A stretch of DNA of 64,000 nt from contig CAKOGP040001980.1 in the NCBI GenBank assembly GCA_933822405.4, forward strand, positions 590,784 to 654,783. The letters are read 5' to 3'. Below are positions 52,446 through 61,893 of this stretch, piece after piece (positions within the stretch are counted from its first letter, which is position 1; each line of letters opens with the position of its first letter). The position numbers and the translations under genes are program-made. A model generated the notes under the pieces. The model saw nothing but the letters and a program-made list of their open reading frames with translations. It did no database searches and had not been told where the DNA came from. This DNA is from Cylindrotheca closterium. Lineage: Eukaryota > Bacillariophyta > Bacillariophyceae > Bacillariales > Bacillariaceae.

Positions 52446-53099
52446 ATGAAGTTTGTTGTAGCTCTCCTCACCACCCTTTTCGCCACATCCAACGCCATTG
52501 AGCTCACTCCTGACAATTGGGATGAAGCTACTGCTGGTAAGACCATCTTTGTCAAAATGTTCGCCCCATGGTGCGGACACTGCAAGAAGATGAAGCCTGA
52601 CTGGGACAAGCTGATGGACGAATTCGCTGATTCCAAGACCGCCCTTGTCGCTGACGTGGACTGTACCGCTGAGGGCAAGCCAATCTGTGATGACAATGGT
52701 GTCAAAGGATTCCCCACCCTCAAGTACGGAGATCCTTCCGCTTTGGAGGACTACAAGGGTGGACGTGACTACAGCTCTTTGAAAAAGTTTGCGGAAGAGA
52801 GTTTGAAGCCAATGTGTTCTCCTAACAACATTGACCTTTGCGACGCCGAAAAGAAGGCTGAAATTGAAAAGTACCAAGCCATGTCCGCTGCTGACTTGGA
52901 AGCCGCAATTGCTGAAAAGACCAAGGTCATGGACGAAGCCGAGGAAGCCTTCAAGACGGGAGTTAACGAACTTCAAGAAAAGTACCAAAAGATGATGGAA
53001 GACAAGGAAAAGACTATCGAGGATATCAAGAACTCTGGTCTTGGTTTGATGAAGGCTGTCAAGGCTGCATCAGCCAAGAAGGGATCTGATGAACTTTAA
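52446..53099 (+). CDS. ER thioredoxin/PDI-like protein with CGHC site
   Basis: 217 residues from the ATG at 52446, no intron. Signal peptide (1-17), one thioredoxin domain with APWCGHCKKMKPDW (Cys43 and Cys46) and the cis-Pro loop KGFPTLKYGD. Then comes a second Cys pair (CSPNNIDLC), a helical coiled-coil region (about 145-195), and the C-terminus KKGSDEL, where SDEL is a good KDEL-like ER-retention signal. The order resembles a shortened PDI with a D-type helical tail (like ERp29/PDI-D). Expected role: disulfide formation or isomerisation in the ER lumen. The gene downstream is its tandem paralogue with TGA at Cys43. Confidence 0.93.
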   Translation: MKFVVALLTTLFATSNAIELTPDNWDEATAGKTIFVKMFAPWCGHCKKMKPDWDKLMDEFADSKTALVADVDCTAEGKPICDDNGVKGFPTLKYGDPSALEDYKGGRDYSSLKKFAEESLKPMCSPNNIDLCDAEKKAEIEKYQAMSAADLEAAIAEKTKVMDEAEEAFKTGVNELQEKYQKMMEDKEKTIEDIKNSGLGLMKAVKAASAKKGSDEL

Positions 53100-53642
53100 A
53101 ATCATAGTCGCATTTGCCTAAAATTACTACAAGAATATAACGCTGTGCTGATGAATCTTCAGCTGCTTACAACATTTCACCGTATTGTGCATGCTTGTCT
53201 TGCTACTCACTCTATTTAAAAGCCAATGAAAAGCTGCCAGTGCGGCATTGGCAGAACAAAGGAACACAACGCCCTCAAATTCATGTTTCGGGTTGGCCGT
53301 AAACGCAACAACAATCTTCACAACACTCATCGGTTTCGATTTGGGAAACTTCTAGAAACTCGTGATTGATTCTGGCACTCTCAATCCCGTCATTGGTTTT
53401 AAGAAAAGTTTCTCGCAACAGAAAATATGACCGGTAACTGGTACGTGTACGAGTTTCGCTGGTACTATTCGGTACACGTGTTTACATGTAGAAACAGCGC
53501 ATGATCTTCGTAAAGTTCTCCATGCACTGCATTTTCACGTAACGAGCCTACCAGATTGAGAGGTGAACATCTGTTGGGGTCTTTCCAATGTCCGCTTTGA
53601 ACGGGCTTCTCATGCATGGAATGACACAAAATAATAGTCAAC
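53100..53642. repeat. intergenic region with GTACC island
   Basis: 543 bases between the two tandem PDI-like genes. GTAC-based words (ACCGGTAACTGGTACGTGTAC and similar, about 53430-53482) lie about 170-210 bases before the second start. No gene seen. Confidence 0.5.
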
Positions 53643-54296
53643 ATGAAGGCTGTTCTTGCTTTCCTTTTCACCCTTGTGGCGGCTACTAACGCCCTTGAGC
53701 TCACCCCAGAAACTTGGGACGATGCTGTTGCCGGTAAGACCATTTTCGTAAAGTTCCTCGCACCTTGGTGAGGTCACTGTAAGAAAATGAAGCCTGATTG
53801 GGACAAGCTTATGGACGCATTTGCTGATTCCCCTACCGCACTCATCGCCGATGTGGACTGCACTGCCGAGGGCAAGCCACTTTGCGATGCCAACGGAGTT
53901 CGCGGATACCCTTCAATCAAGTACGGAGATCCTTCCGCTTTGGAGGACTACAAGGGTGGACGTGACTATGACTCCATGAAGAAGTTCGCTGATGAGAACT
54001 TGAAGCCCATGTGCTCGCCCAGCAACATTGATCTTTGCGACGCCGAAAAGAAGGCCGAGATCGAGAAGTTCCAAGCCATGTCTGCTGCTGACTTGGATGC
54101 TGCTATCGCCGAAAAGACCAAGGCTATGGACGAGGCCGAGGAGAACTTCAAGACTGGAGTTAGCGAACTTCAAGAGAAGTATCAAGCGCTCATGGAAGCC
54201 AAGGACAAGACTCTCGAGGATATCAAGAACTCTGGACTTGGTATGATGAAGGCCGTCAAGGCTTCCTCCGGAAAGAAGGGTTCTGAAGAACTCTAA
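53643..54296 (+). CDS. PDI-like protein with in-frame TGA at the active site: probable selenoprotein (UGHC)
   Basis: The reading frame from the ATG at 53643 to the TAA at 54294-54296 is 218 codons, exactly the length of the neighbour at 52446, with no insertion or deletion. The only interruption is TGA at 53769-53771, codon 43, where the neighbour has TGC for the first Cys of CGHC: APW-TGA-GHCKKMKPDW. Everything else is intact: signal peptide, cis-Pro block RGYPSIKYGD, Cys pair, coiled coil and an SEEL end (ER-retention-like). Selenocysteine at this exact redox position is known for PDI-family proteins of microalgae, so UGHC is the best reading. The alternative is a single nonsense mutation in a very young pseudogene. 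A eukaryotic selenoprotein also needs a SECIS element in the 3' UTR; a partial candidate lies at 54445-54500. Confidence 0.8.
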
Positions 54297-55218
54297 GGTG
54301 GGTTCCCTTGAATTTAAGGCCCGGGCCGAGCCCTATCTTTGCGCATAGTTAAAGAGTCCATTTGGCGAATTGCACGGGTGATTGTGAATCATTGGCGACG
54401 GCCGTTGATTCCGGAATTTCAGCCTAGGTTATGCGAGTGCAGGAATGACGTACCCGGATTGGCAGCATGACAAATGTTCTTGCGGCTATCTGGGAACTGA
54501 CACAGCGATCAAGTATCTGTTACGCCGGTTAGCTTCATTGCCAGGCAGACACGGAGAACAATTGTGTTGCATTGTTGCAAGCCTATGGCGGATTTTTTTT
54601 CACAAGTGCAGTATTGCCTCTTTCGATTCTTCATTGTAGTCACTGATATGGTTTTTAGCAAGTCGTGAATTCTAGTAGCAGTTGTTTTAGAGTATCCTCC
54701 TGTTCTCCGGTCTACGATGTTGCTTCTGTATTGCATTCCCTCCTTCTGAACTTCGCAGTCAAATGCTTCACCTCTCTATTATTGCACGGGTCAAAGTGCG
54801 AAGGTGTAGATAGTACTGTACCTTGAACCTCCCAGTACTTCCTTTTCAACTTTCATGCTTTCGTTCGTGCTGATCGATGCCAATGCAAATGCGCAAAGTT
54901 CGCGCGAAGATAATGCCCCTGTCAAATCAAATCCGACGTGTATCTTGAGCTGTACCAGTGCCAGTAGGTACTGAAGCTTTGAGATCTTTAGCAACGATAA
55001 TCTACGACGGTACCTATAGAACAATGTTTCGGCCTTGTCGATAAGAAATGGAAAATCTCGGATTGATGGGAGAGCGTAGCAACCACTACTAATAATGTTG
55101 ATTAGTTACGCGGTCGAATTTCTGACTTCTTACACGGATACAGACTAGGTCACCGACTCCATTCATTCACCATTCATCATACTACGTTCCACTTCTTAAT
55201 ATTCAGGGACACACAATT
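54297..55218. other. convergent intergenic region
   Basis: 922 bases between the 3' ends of the TGA-containing PDI gene and the nucleoside hydrolase. The first 200 bases should be the selenoprotein 3' UTR and contain a hairpin GAATCA/TGATTC (54386-54411) and the SECIS candidate. A GTACC-type island lies at about 54950-55015. No gene seen. Confidence 0.5.
54445..54500 (+). promoter_or_regulatory. weak SECIS-like hairpin candidate
   Basis: ATGA (54445-54448) and TGA (54498-54500) flank a helix: GTACCCGGAT (54450-54459) pairs with ATCTGGGAAC (54488-54497) at 9 of 10 positions (one A-A, one G-U). This gives the tandem G-A core expected of SECIS, 149 bases after the stop codon. Against it, the apical loop is 28 nt and the AA that should lie 10-12 nt from the core is about 23 nt away. 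Confidence 0.3.
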
Positions 55219-56784
55219 TTAAAACAACATCGAAATCAAAGCCACGGTAATGGCACTGACATGTCCAAGCGTGCAGACACCAGAATCTCCACCGGGGGCA
55301 ACAGTTGGTGAAGCCTCTGGAGTTACAGGAGCAACAGTTGGTGAAGCTTCTGGAGTGACCGGAGCGTCAGTTGGAGTCTCGACAGGTGGGTCTGTGAAGA
55401 GAGTGGAGGTGTCCTTTCCACAAAGAATTTTCTCGCCAGCCATACGACGAGCCATATCCGCATATACAGCGGCCTTGTCAGCAGGAGAGTTGAAGCCCAG
55501 GGCTACCTGGACCGGATACTCCATTTCCGGGGTATCAGTCACGTTGAACGTGAAACTGGTAATGTTTGGACATTCAGCAGGGAGGGTAGCTGTATCAGGA
55601 ATTCCAGTGTGAAGCGAAAATGCTGAACGTGGTGCGTTCGGGAATGGCTGCAAACCCTCTGTACGATCGAGAAATGGAGATGATGAGTGTTTTAGAGAGA
55701 CCAATGCCGTAGGTTTTCCAAAAACTATAAATACATAATAAATCACATACCGTCGTCGGCTTCAAAGAAATGAATTCCTTCCATTTCGAATAGCGTCATT
55801 CTGTCGCAGTCATCGACCAAGAGTTCCAGCGCCAACATGACTGCCACAGGGTCAAATTGAGGAGTACTTTCCGTATCGGGATCGTACGCCATGGCTTCGG
55901 CATGAACCAAAAGATTTTCATCTGCTCGGCCAGCTGCCGACCAAATCTTGTACCAAGTCAAAGTTGCATTAGCTGCAGCATTTGTTTCAGTGGCATCCAC
56001 GAAAACCTTGTAGTCATCTCCACCGATTTCGTCAGCCATGACGACAGGAACGTAGTACACATTATTAAATTGGATGTTGTTTCCATCTAGAACACTGCAA
56101 GAAGCGGTCGTGAGATGGATACATCATATTGTAAGATACGACGAGCAAGACTTACAAGTTAGCGGCAGCCGGGTCACATCCGATATTGGTTTCGTCCGTT
56201 GGTGCCATAACATCTGGGTAAGGTTCGAAATCGGCGCACCAATTTCCAGCCATGACAATGACAGTGTCAATCTTGGCAGCAGCCTCAGGGTATGCCTCAA
56301 TAAGGGCACGGAGAGACGATTGACCACCAACCACCAAGTACCACCAGTCATCTCGACCAGAGTCCATGATCATGTTGGCCATGTACTCAACACCGTTCTG
56401 GATAGGTGGAGGGCCCGAATACTGATTACATTCAGGTTCCATGGCAAATCCCAAGATTCCTTGAATGGCACAGACACTTCCACGCTCAGAGTAGTCAGGG
56501 AAAGGGGAACCTACAGCAACTTCAATCTCGGAGTGACCAGAGAGTTCCAGCTGAGCAGCAATGCATGTCGCAGAGAGCTCAGGACGATCGGAAGTGGCAA
56601 GAACCAACTTGAGGTCGACGATATCCAAGGAATTGACCAACAATCCCAAAGCGAAAACGTCGTCGATAAAAGGACCATAGTCCGAATCGAAGATCAATGG
56701 CTGCTTGTTGGCTGCGCTGCAGAAAGAGGTCGCCGTTGCAACGAGGAGCAAAGTGGCAAGGGAAGTCTTGAGTGAAGATAACAT
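55219..56784 (-). CDS. secreted inosine-uridine-type nucleoside hydrolase
   Basis: Three exons, 56156-56784, 55751-56094, 55219-55658 (introns 61 and 92 nt), give 470 residues. After a signal peptide (about 1-24) comes IFDSDYGPFIDDVFALGLL, the Asp-rich Ca2+ site of IU nucleoside hydrolases (consensus DTDPGIDDALAL). Further family blocks are VIVMAGNW and, in exon 2, PQFDPVAVMLALEL, corresponding to the H/F-DP-A block near the active site. The enzyme would split nucleosides into base and ribose, here probably outside the cell or in a vacuole. The tail has two copies of TPEASPTVAP and a final hydrophobic stretch (about 452-470), which suggests a GPI or membrane anchor. Confidence 0.85.
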
Positions 56785-57243
56785 GATCGTGGAGAAGCAA
56801 CGATGTGATGATGCACTGGTTAGATAAGAATTGTGAGGGTAGAGAAAGTAGAAAGGACAGAATTGGGAGAAAAAGATATTAGATTGTTTTTAGTATCTTG
56901 ACGGTATCTTCGAAAGTGTTCTTGGCGCGCTTCCTTCTCACACACCTTGTGGAACTTTGTCAATCTTCCTTTGACATCACAGCATCAAGGATTTGAGGAA
57001 CACCAGTGCTTCATTCTTGAGGAGAACTGGGGCTCTCAAAAAGCTACCACAGCGCCTCTGGAACAGCCATTGACGCAAGAAGTGGCTTCCTTTCACCTTT
57101 TGTATATTGCACTTGCTTCTGGGTCTCAGTCTCTAGTAGTTGTACAGTACTGTTTTCGGTTCTTGTGAGAAAAACCAAGAGTATAGGAAAAACTCATTGG
57201 TTCTCAGTCTGTATATCAGAATTCTTACTTATTGCGATGACTT
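56785..57243. promoter_or_regulatory. nucleoside hydrolase upstream region
   Basis: 459 bases between the nucleoside hydrolase start (-) and tRNA-Arg (+). No motif recognised. Confidence 0.35.
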
Positions 57244-57314
57244 GTCCTTCTGGCTCAATGGTAGAGCGTCTGACTCCTAATCAGAAGGTTCCGTGTTCGA
57301 GTCGCGGGTAGGAT
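57244..57314 (+). tRNA. tRNA-Arg (CCT)
   Basis: 71 nt: D-stem GCTC/GAGC, anticodon stem TCTGA/TCAGA with loop CTCCTAA (anticodon CCT), T-loop TTCGAGT. The acceptor stem GTCCTTC / GTAGGAT has one T-T mismatch and a G-U end pair, so it is slightly weak. A TTTT follows at about 57323. CCT reads AGG codons for arginine. Confidence 0.9.
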
Positions 57315-57753
57315 ACATTTCGTTTTGCCGATCAGCTTTCCCACTACACATGATTGATTCCAACGCAAAGATGCATCGTGCACTACGATGAGGTGCAGTC
57401 GGCAGTCTATTGCTGCTTTCATTGATTGGATTGCCTTGTCCATTGCATCGTAGAGAAACTACAGTATTGAGCTTCTGAGCGGGACTGAAACTTCGGCATT
57501 TTTACGATTGAATCATATTGGTCAAACCACGTCGCATTGCTCGTTCGCATCGTTGCTGTAGTTTCTCCGCAAGAGTGGGTAGACTCGTGGTAGAAACTCC
57601 ACACACGAACCAAAGACTACAAGGTTCATTTCCCTTCTCACGACCACGAAAACGATTGTAAAAAGTTCAGGACAGACGATAAGAATCGCCCAAACTCCCA
57701 GTCAAAGAAAAACAAACAAACGAACAAAACCCAATCAATATATACAGTGACAC
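57315..57753. promoter_or_regulatory. USP upstream region
   Basis: 439 bases between tRNA-Arg and the USP gene. No RNA gene or repeat seen; the AAAC/AAAG-rich last 60 bases are probably 5' UTR. Confidence 0.35.
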
Positions 57754-59463
57754 ATGACAGCCATAGTATTACCAATGTCCTCCAATTGCTTTGTCGCTGA
57801 ATTCAAACCAGAAGAAGAGCGACGAGAAAGCAGAGCGCCTTCTCCCCAACCCAATGACTATGTTCTAGTGGACAATGTCCCGTCCACGTATGGACTACTA
57901 GACTGTAGTAGCGACGATGACGACGGCATGGACAAAAAGGATGACTCCACAGCCACGTCTTCTACTCTGCCTTCCCTGAATGATATTGACGAAACGGATT
58001 ACCATGGAGACTTTTTTGTATCCAAAATGCAAGTGGGAAACGGAGAGGAGTCCCACCGTCTGGCACCCGAAGAAGAAGATCACGAAGACAGGTATCATTT
58101 CAATAGTAGTCGAAATGGGGGACTCGAAAATCTTGGAAATACGTGCTATTTGAATTCTGCGCTTCAAATGATTGCCAGTCTCGATAATTTAGTATCGGCC
58201 ATGCGTGAAACGAAACCTCAAGTGGACGATTCCAAGCTCCGCAATGTCTTGCTGGACATTATGGAGCGTCTAGGACGAGGAGAAACTGTTCGCCCGTCTG
58301 ATTTCAAGGAAGAATTGGACAATCGGTCGCCTCTTTTTGTTGGTTTTCGACAGGAAGACTCACATGAGTTCTTGACCAAACTTCTCGATTTAATCGACGA
58401 AGATTACAAAAAGATGGAAGCCAAGCCCATGGACGATGAAAATGATTCCTCGAGTCAAACAAATTCTAAATCTCCAGCACATCAGCACTCCAACAGGAAA
58501 ATTGATTCACCAACCAAGAAACAAAAAGTAGGCGAGGAATCAGGCTTGCCCAGCGTCCCCACTTCTGGCTCGTTTATGGACCTTGAATTTTCCGATATTG
58601 AGAATCTGTTACACGGGACCAATAGTAGTGACAACATGTCAGTTCCAGCGCAGGAAACTACGGAACGGCCTGGGCCGCGATGCAAGCTAGTTGGTGGTAG
58701 AATGGACACTGCTGGCATTCCGCTGAATCGATATGACGATCATTGCCTTTCCAGTGAACCGGCCAATGCAGTCAAAGCTATGACCGATGATAATGAATCT
58801 ACTCAGAAGGAAAATCTCAATCCCATTCAAGACTATATGACAACGGAAGTTCGGCTATGTCTCACATGTGAATCTTGCAAGTACCGAAGAAGTCAGAAGG
58901 AAACCTTTTTCCATCTCTCTCTCGACCTTGCGCCTGATTGCACCAGCGTCGAAGAAGGTCTACGTAAATTCTTTGCACCCGAACGACGAGAAGTAAAGTG
59001 TGAAAAATGCTTTTATGGAAGTGCGCTGCAAACGACTGAAATCACTCGGTTGCCCAAGGCTATTCTGTTGCATCTGAAACGATTTATTGTCGATGTAAGC
59101 CCCGATTACACATCAATATCGTATCGCAAGGACCGATCTTGTTTCTCCTTTGAGGATTCCCTCGATTTTGATATGGATGGAGTGCTACATGAATTTCTGG
59201 CTCCCGATGTTTCATTGCCCCCAGGTGACACATACGCAATTCGCAGTGTTGTGAACCATATTGGGTCCTCGGCCAGTTGCGGTCACTACACGACAGATGC
59301 TTATCGAGCTGTTGCCGGAAAACGGGAATGGACGCGGTTCAATGACTCCTTTGTTTCCAAAATCTCTGCCGAAAGTGCGATTCAAGACTCTTCCCAAACG
59401 GCATACATGATCATGTACGAAGCTGACGAGGCGCCTGTCGAAAAGGGATGTGTTCTAGTCTAG
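57754..59463 (+). CDS. ubiquitin-specific protease with C-terminal CaaX motif
   Basis: 569 residues from the ATG at 57754, no intron. USP Cys box GLENLGNTCYLNSALQ with catalytic Cys131, and His box GSSASCGHYTTDAYR with His511, then WTRFNDSFV. A zinc-binding pair of CxxC motifs (CLTCESC and CEKCFYG) stands between them, as in most USPs. An insert of about 120 residues, Ser/Asp-rich with a basic TKKQK stretch, separates the first third of the domain from the zinc part. The last four residues are CVLV, a CaaX box, so the enzyme may be prenylated and bound to a membrane; human USP32 ends in a similar CaaX box. Related to the second USP at the right edge. Confidence 0.92.
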   Translation: MTAIVLPMSSNCFVAEFKPEEERRESRAPSPQPNDYVLVDNVPSTYGLLDCSSDDDDGMDKKDDSTATSSTLPSLNDIDETDYHGDFFVSKMQVGNGEESHRLAPEEEDHEDRYHFNSSRNGGLENLGNTCYLNSALQMIASLDNLVSAMRETKPQVDDSKLRNVLLDIMERLGRGETVRPSDFKEELDNRSPLFVGFRQEDSHEFLTKLLDLIDEDYKKMEAKPMDDENDSSSQTNSKSPAHQHSNRKIDSPTKKQKVGEESGLPSVPTSGSFMDLEFSDIENLLHGTNSSDNMSVPAQETTERPGPRCKLVGGRMDTAGIPLNRYDDHCLSSEPANAVKAMTDDNESTQKENLNPIQDYMTTEVRLCLTCESCKYRRSQKETFFHLSLDLAPDCTSVEEGLRKFFAPERREVKCEKCFYGSALQTTEITRLPKAILLHLKRFIVDVSPDYTSISYRKDRSCFSFEDSLDFDMDGVLHEFLAPDVSLPPGDTYAIRSVVNHIGSSASCGHYTTDAYRAVAGKREWTRFNDSFVSKISAESAIQDSSQTAYMIMYEADEAPVEKGCVLV

Positions 59464-59608
59464 ATTACTTTTATAATCCGATAAGATTTTTATTAATTGT
59501 AATAGTGTATTATCTAGGTTGTCATATATATTCTAATGTATCATGGAGTCACAATGAATGAATTGGGCCACGATGCACAATGAATGTTTGTCTAACAAGG
59601 GCACTGAC

Positions 59609-60091
59609 CTAATGTCTTTTGGACTCATCGGTGTTCGGATAGTATTCCATGTTTTCAGCACTCACGATAGTGTCATCGTTGCTGCTGGATACTGAAAACA
59701 AACTTTCAAAGTCTTCATCCGAAAAGTCAACGTCTTGGTCTTCCAAGTCGTACTCAATATTTTCCACTGGTAATTCGGAAATGGGTTGCACACCATATGT
59801 GACTGTATCATTGTGGCTGTTGGACTCTCCATAAAAGAAGATTCCTTCATTATATTGGGTTTGGCATCCTGTACATCCATGGGAATACCAATCGTCGTAA
59901 TCTTCTCGGAAATTCGTGGACAAGTTACGAACGGTACATTGCGATGCACTTCTAGAGATCGCATTGAATTGAAAGGAGTTTGTGCTGGCTGCCAGCATTG
60001 TTGGCAGTTTGTTACGAGAAAGTGGAGCTTTGCGAGAGACGAGGATCCGAGAAACACTCGGGAGACGACTAGTGAAGAGGTTTGTACTCAT
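59609..60091 (-). CDS. small protein with FREDYD motif, probable mitochondrial presequence
   Basis: 160 residues from the ATG at 60091; the frame starts earlier only with a GTG. The first 60 residues are rich in Ser, Arg and Leu with no acidic residue (LFTSRLPSVSRILVSRKAPL), like a mitochondrial presequence. Then comes STNFREDYDDWYSHGC-GC, and an acidic C-terminal half (DLEDQDVDFSDEDFESLF). No known family. The next minus-strand gene (60775-61329) has the same FREDYD core in the same place, so the two are distant paralogues. Confidence 0.65.
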   Translation of the reverse strand: MSTNLFTSRLPSVSRILVSRKAPLSRNKLPTMLAASTNSFQFNAISRSASQCTVRNLSTNFREDYDDWYSHGCTGCQTQYNEGIFFYGESNSHNDTVTYGVQPISELPVENIEYDLEDQDVDFSDEDFESLFSVSSSNDDTIVSAENMEYYPNTDESKRH

Positions 60092-60774
60092 CTTTTTTGT
60101 AGTATACACATTTGAATGTGAATGTAGTGTGTTCTGAAGTTGATGATTGTTGGTAGTTTGTTGGGCTACATTCTGCAGAAGAGCAGAAGTCCTGTTGACA
60201 CTTTACGACTTCAGGTTGACACTACAAGATGACGAGCGTTCGCTTTGTTGGAGCAGTGTTCGCAAATTTGCTTTGATTTGAGGTGTGGTGGTTCAAACAT
60301 GCGGTGGTTCGCTTTTACTTTCTCACGTGGCAAAACAATCTTTCGATCGTTGGTCCACGTGTGCCGTTGACATTTTGGAGTCTCACACCTCAAGTACAAA
60401 GATACTTTTTTCTTTTGATCCAAAGAAGCAGGTGTATCGGTAGCAAAGTAATGGGTAGGACTTCTGTTGCACAATAAAGTCTAATCTGATGCAGACTGGA
60501 GTAGACTCCAGTCTGCTGCACTATCGAGCGACTCCCGAGGACATGTTTTACCTTGTGGTCTGGTGTTTCACAATCGAGTGCTAGCTAGTCAAGTTTATTA
60601 CACAGCCATATCAGCGACCTCACAAAAAGTCAAACGAGACAAAGAATGAATAAGTGGAAACACAACTGGTGTTTTAGTATACTGTTCTATCGTATCAAAG
60701 CCGAGCGTATTATACAATCTCTATTTCACATGCAACGTGACTGGTGGAATGGATATCTCCTAAGATGATCCCAT
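60092..60774. other. intergenic region between the FREDYD genes
   Basis: 683 bases. Contains a perfect 12-bp inverted repeat (60491-60516, listed separately). No gene seen. Confidence 0.45.
60491..60516. repeat. perfect 12-bp inverted repeat
   Basis: GCAGACTGGAGT (60491-60502) and ACTCCAGTCTGC (60505-60516) are exact complements with a two-base spacer. It lies about 280 bases downstream of the 60775-61329 gene's stop and about 400 upstream of the other FREDYD start. It could be a protein-binding dyad or a hairpin. Confidence 0.8.
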
Positions 60775-61329
60775 CTAATAGTTTTTGCCATCATCGACCA
60801 TGGCATGATTCTCAAGATTACATATCCCAAGCTTTCGTTCCAAGGCTGTGAAGTAATCTTCTTCTTGATCTGCCGAAAACGTTGGAAGATCTGAGAAATG
60901 AAGGACGTCGCCAGTCAGAGTTGTGCTAAAGATATCGGCACTCTCCTCATAGAGTTGACCCAAACTACTCGTGGTACAACTGGCTGCAGTCGAGTGCACG
61001 TTCAGATTGTCGTAATCTTCGCGGAAGGATGCTGCAATGGGATCAAAGTGTTGAGTGTTCTGTGGCATTTCAGAGACTGTCCCGTAGTTGCGCTGTGGAC
61101 TCATTTGCATCTGAGCGCGTTCTCTTGATTCCGTTTCTTGTGAATCATCAGTAGATCTGTCTTGGTGATATTCTTCCATTGAAGGAATTCCACGAACACT
61201 ACCGGGAGGAAGTGTCAACCATCTCTTGGTCCCCATACGAGACTGCATCATTGCTTGGCGATTCAGCGTCCCACGAGCGGCGGCTTTGGCACCCATTACA
61301 AACTTGGAAGCGGCTGGTGTCATTGTCAT
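60775..61329 (-). CDS. small protein with FREDYD motif, second member
   Basis: 184 residues from the ATG at 61329 (upstream the frame is open only to a TTG at 61356). The N-terminus (TMTPAASKFVMGAKAAARGTL-NR) is basic and Ala-rich, like an organelle presequence. In the middle IAASFREDYDNLNVHSTAASC parallels STNFREDYDDWYSHGC in the neighbouring gene, and the C-terminal part is acidic and ends in a helix (EEDYFTALERKLG). No known family or catalytic motif. Confidence 0.65.
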   Translation of the reverse strand: MTMTPAASKFVMGAKAAARGTLNRQAMMQSRMGTKRWLTLPPGSVRGIPSMEEYHQDRSTDDSQETESRERAQMQMSPQRNYGTVSEMPQNTQHFDPIAASFREDYDNLNVHSTAASCTTSSLGQLYEESADIFSTTLTGDVLHFSDLPTFSADQEEDYFTALERKLGICNLENHAMVDDGKNY

Positions 61330-61893
61330 ATTGCAGAAATTTTTCTTTGGTTTCAATTGAGGCAGACAACGAAAATAGTATTGTTACTATCGTATCCTTT
61401 CTTAAAAGTTTGTATGAGGGTCTGAACGAATTTGTGAGCTTGGCGTTGAAGTGAATTCTTGATCGGCGACATCACGAGAATCTCACGATTCGTTGATTTC
61501 GGTTCTGAGTGCGACTTATTTTGTGTACACTCTACATACGTGGATGACGTGGTGGCAAAATACAGATGTCGTGACGATGCCAACGGTGAAAGCGAACTTT
61601 GACACCAAGAGACACCAAAGAATGATACCTTCACAAAAATGAAGGGTCGAAAATCCAAGTGAAACACGTAACAATCAACAAGGGCCAAAAGGTTCTTGTA
61701 AGGCGATTGCATGAAACGAACTTCAACAATAGCAACGCTCTATGTTGGAAACAGTTGTGCTGGATCATGCACGTTGCAATTGAAGGGAATCAATATTGAT
61801 CCATTTTTCCACCAATGGCACAGTAAAATTCAAGGATTCTTAACCAATAACAATATCAAGTCAGGAGTGTAGATAGTAGCAACAATTAATCGT
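61330..61893. other. intergenic region
   Basis: 564 bases between a gene start and the 3' end of the second USP gene, both on the minus strand. No feature recognised. Confidence 0.4.

Noticed and set aside
53769..53771. Reading the TGA as a plain nonsense mutation and starting the gene at 53787
   Set aside because: The upstream 42 codons encode a signal peptide and half a thioredoxin fold highly similar to the paralogue, with no other defect; selenocysteine explains all of it. The pseudogene reading is kept as the alternative.
54386..54411. Hairpin GAATCA/TGATTC as the SECIS element
   Set aside because: The stem is perfect but lacks the ATGA/GA core at the right distance.
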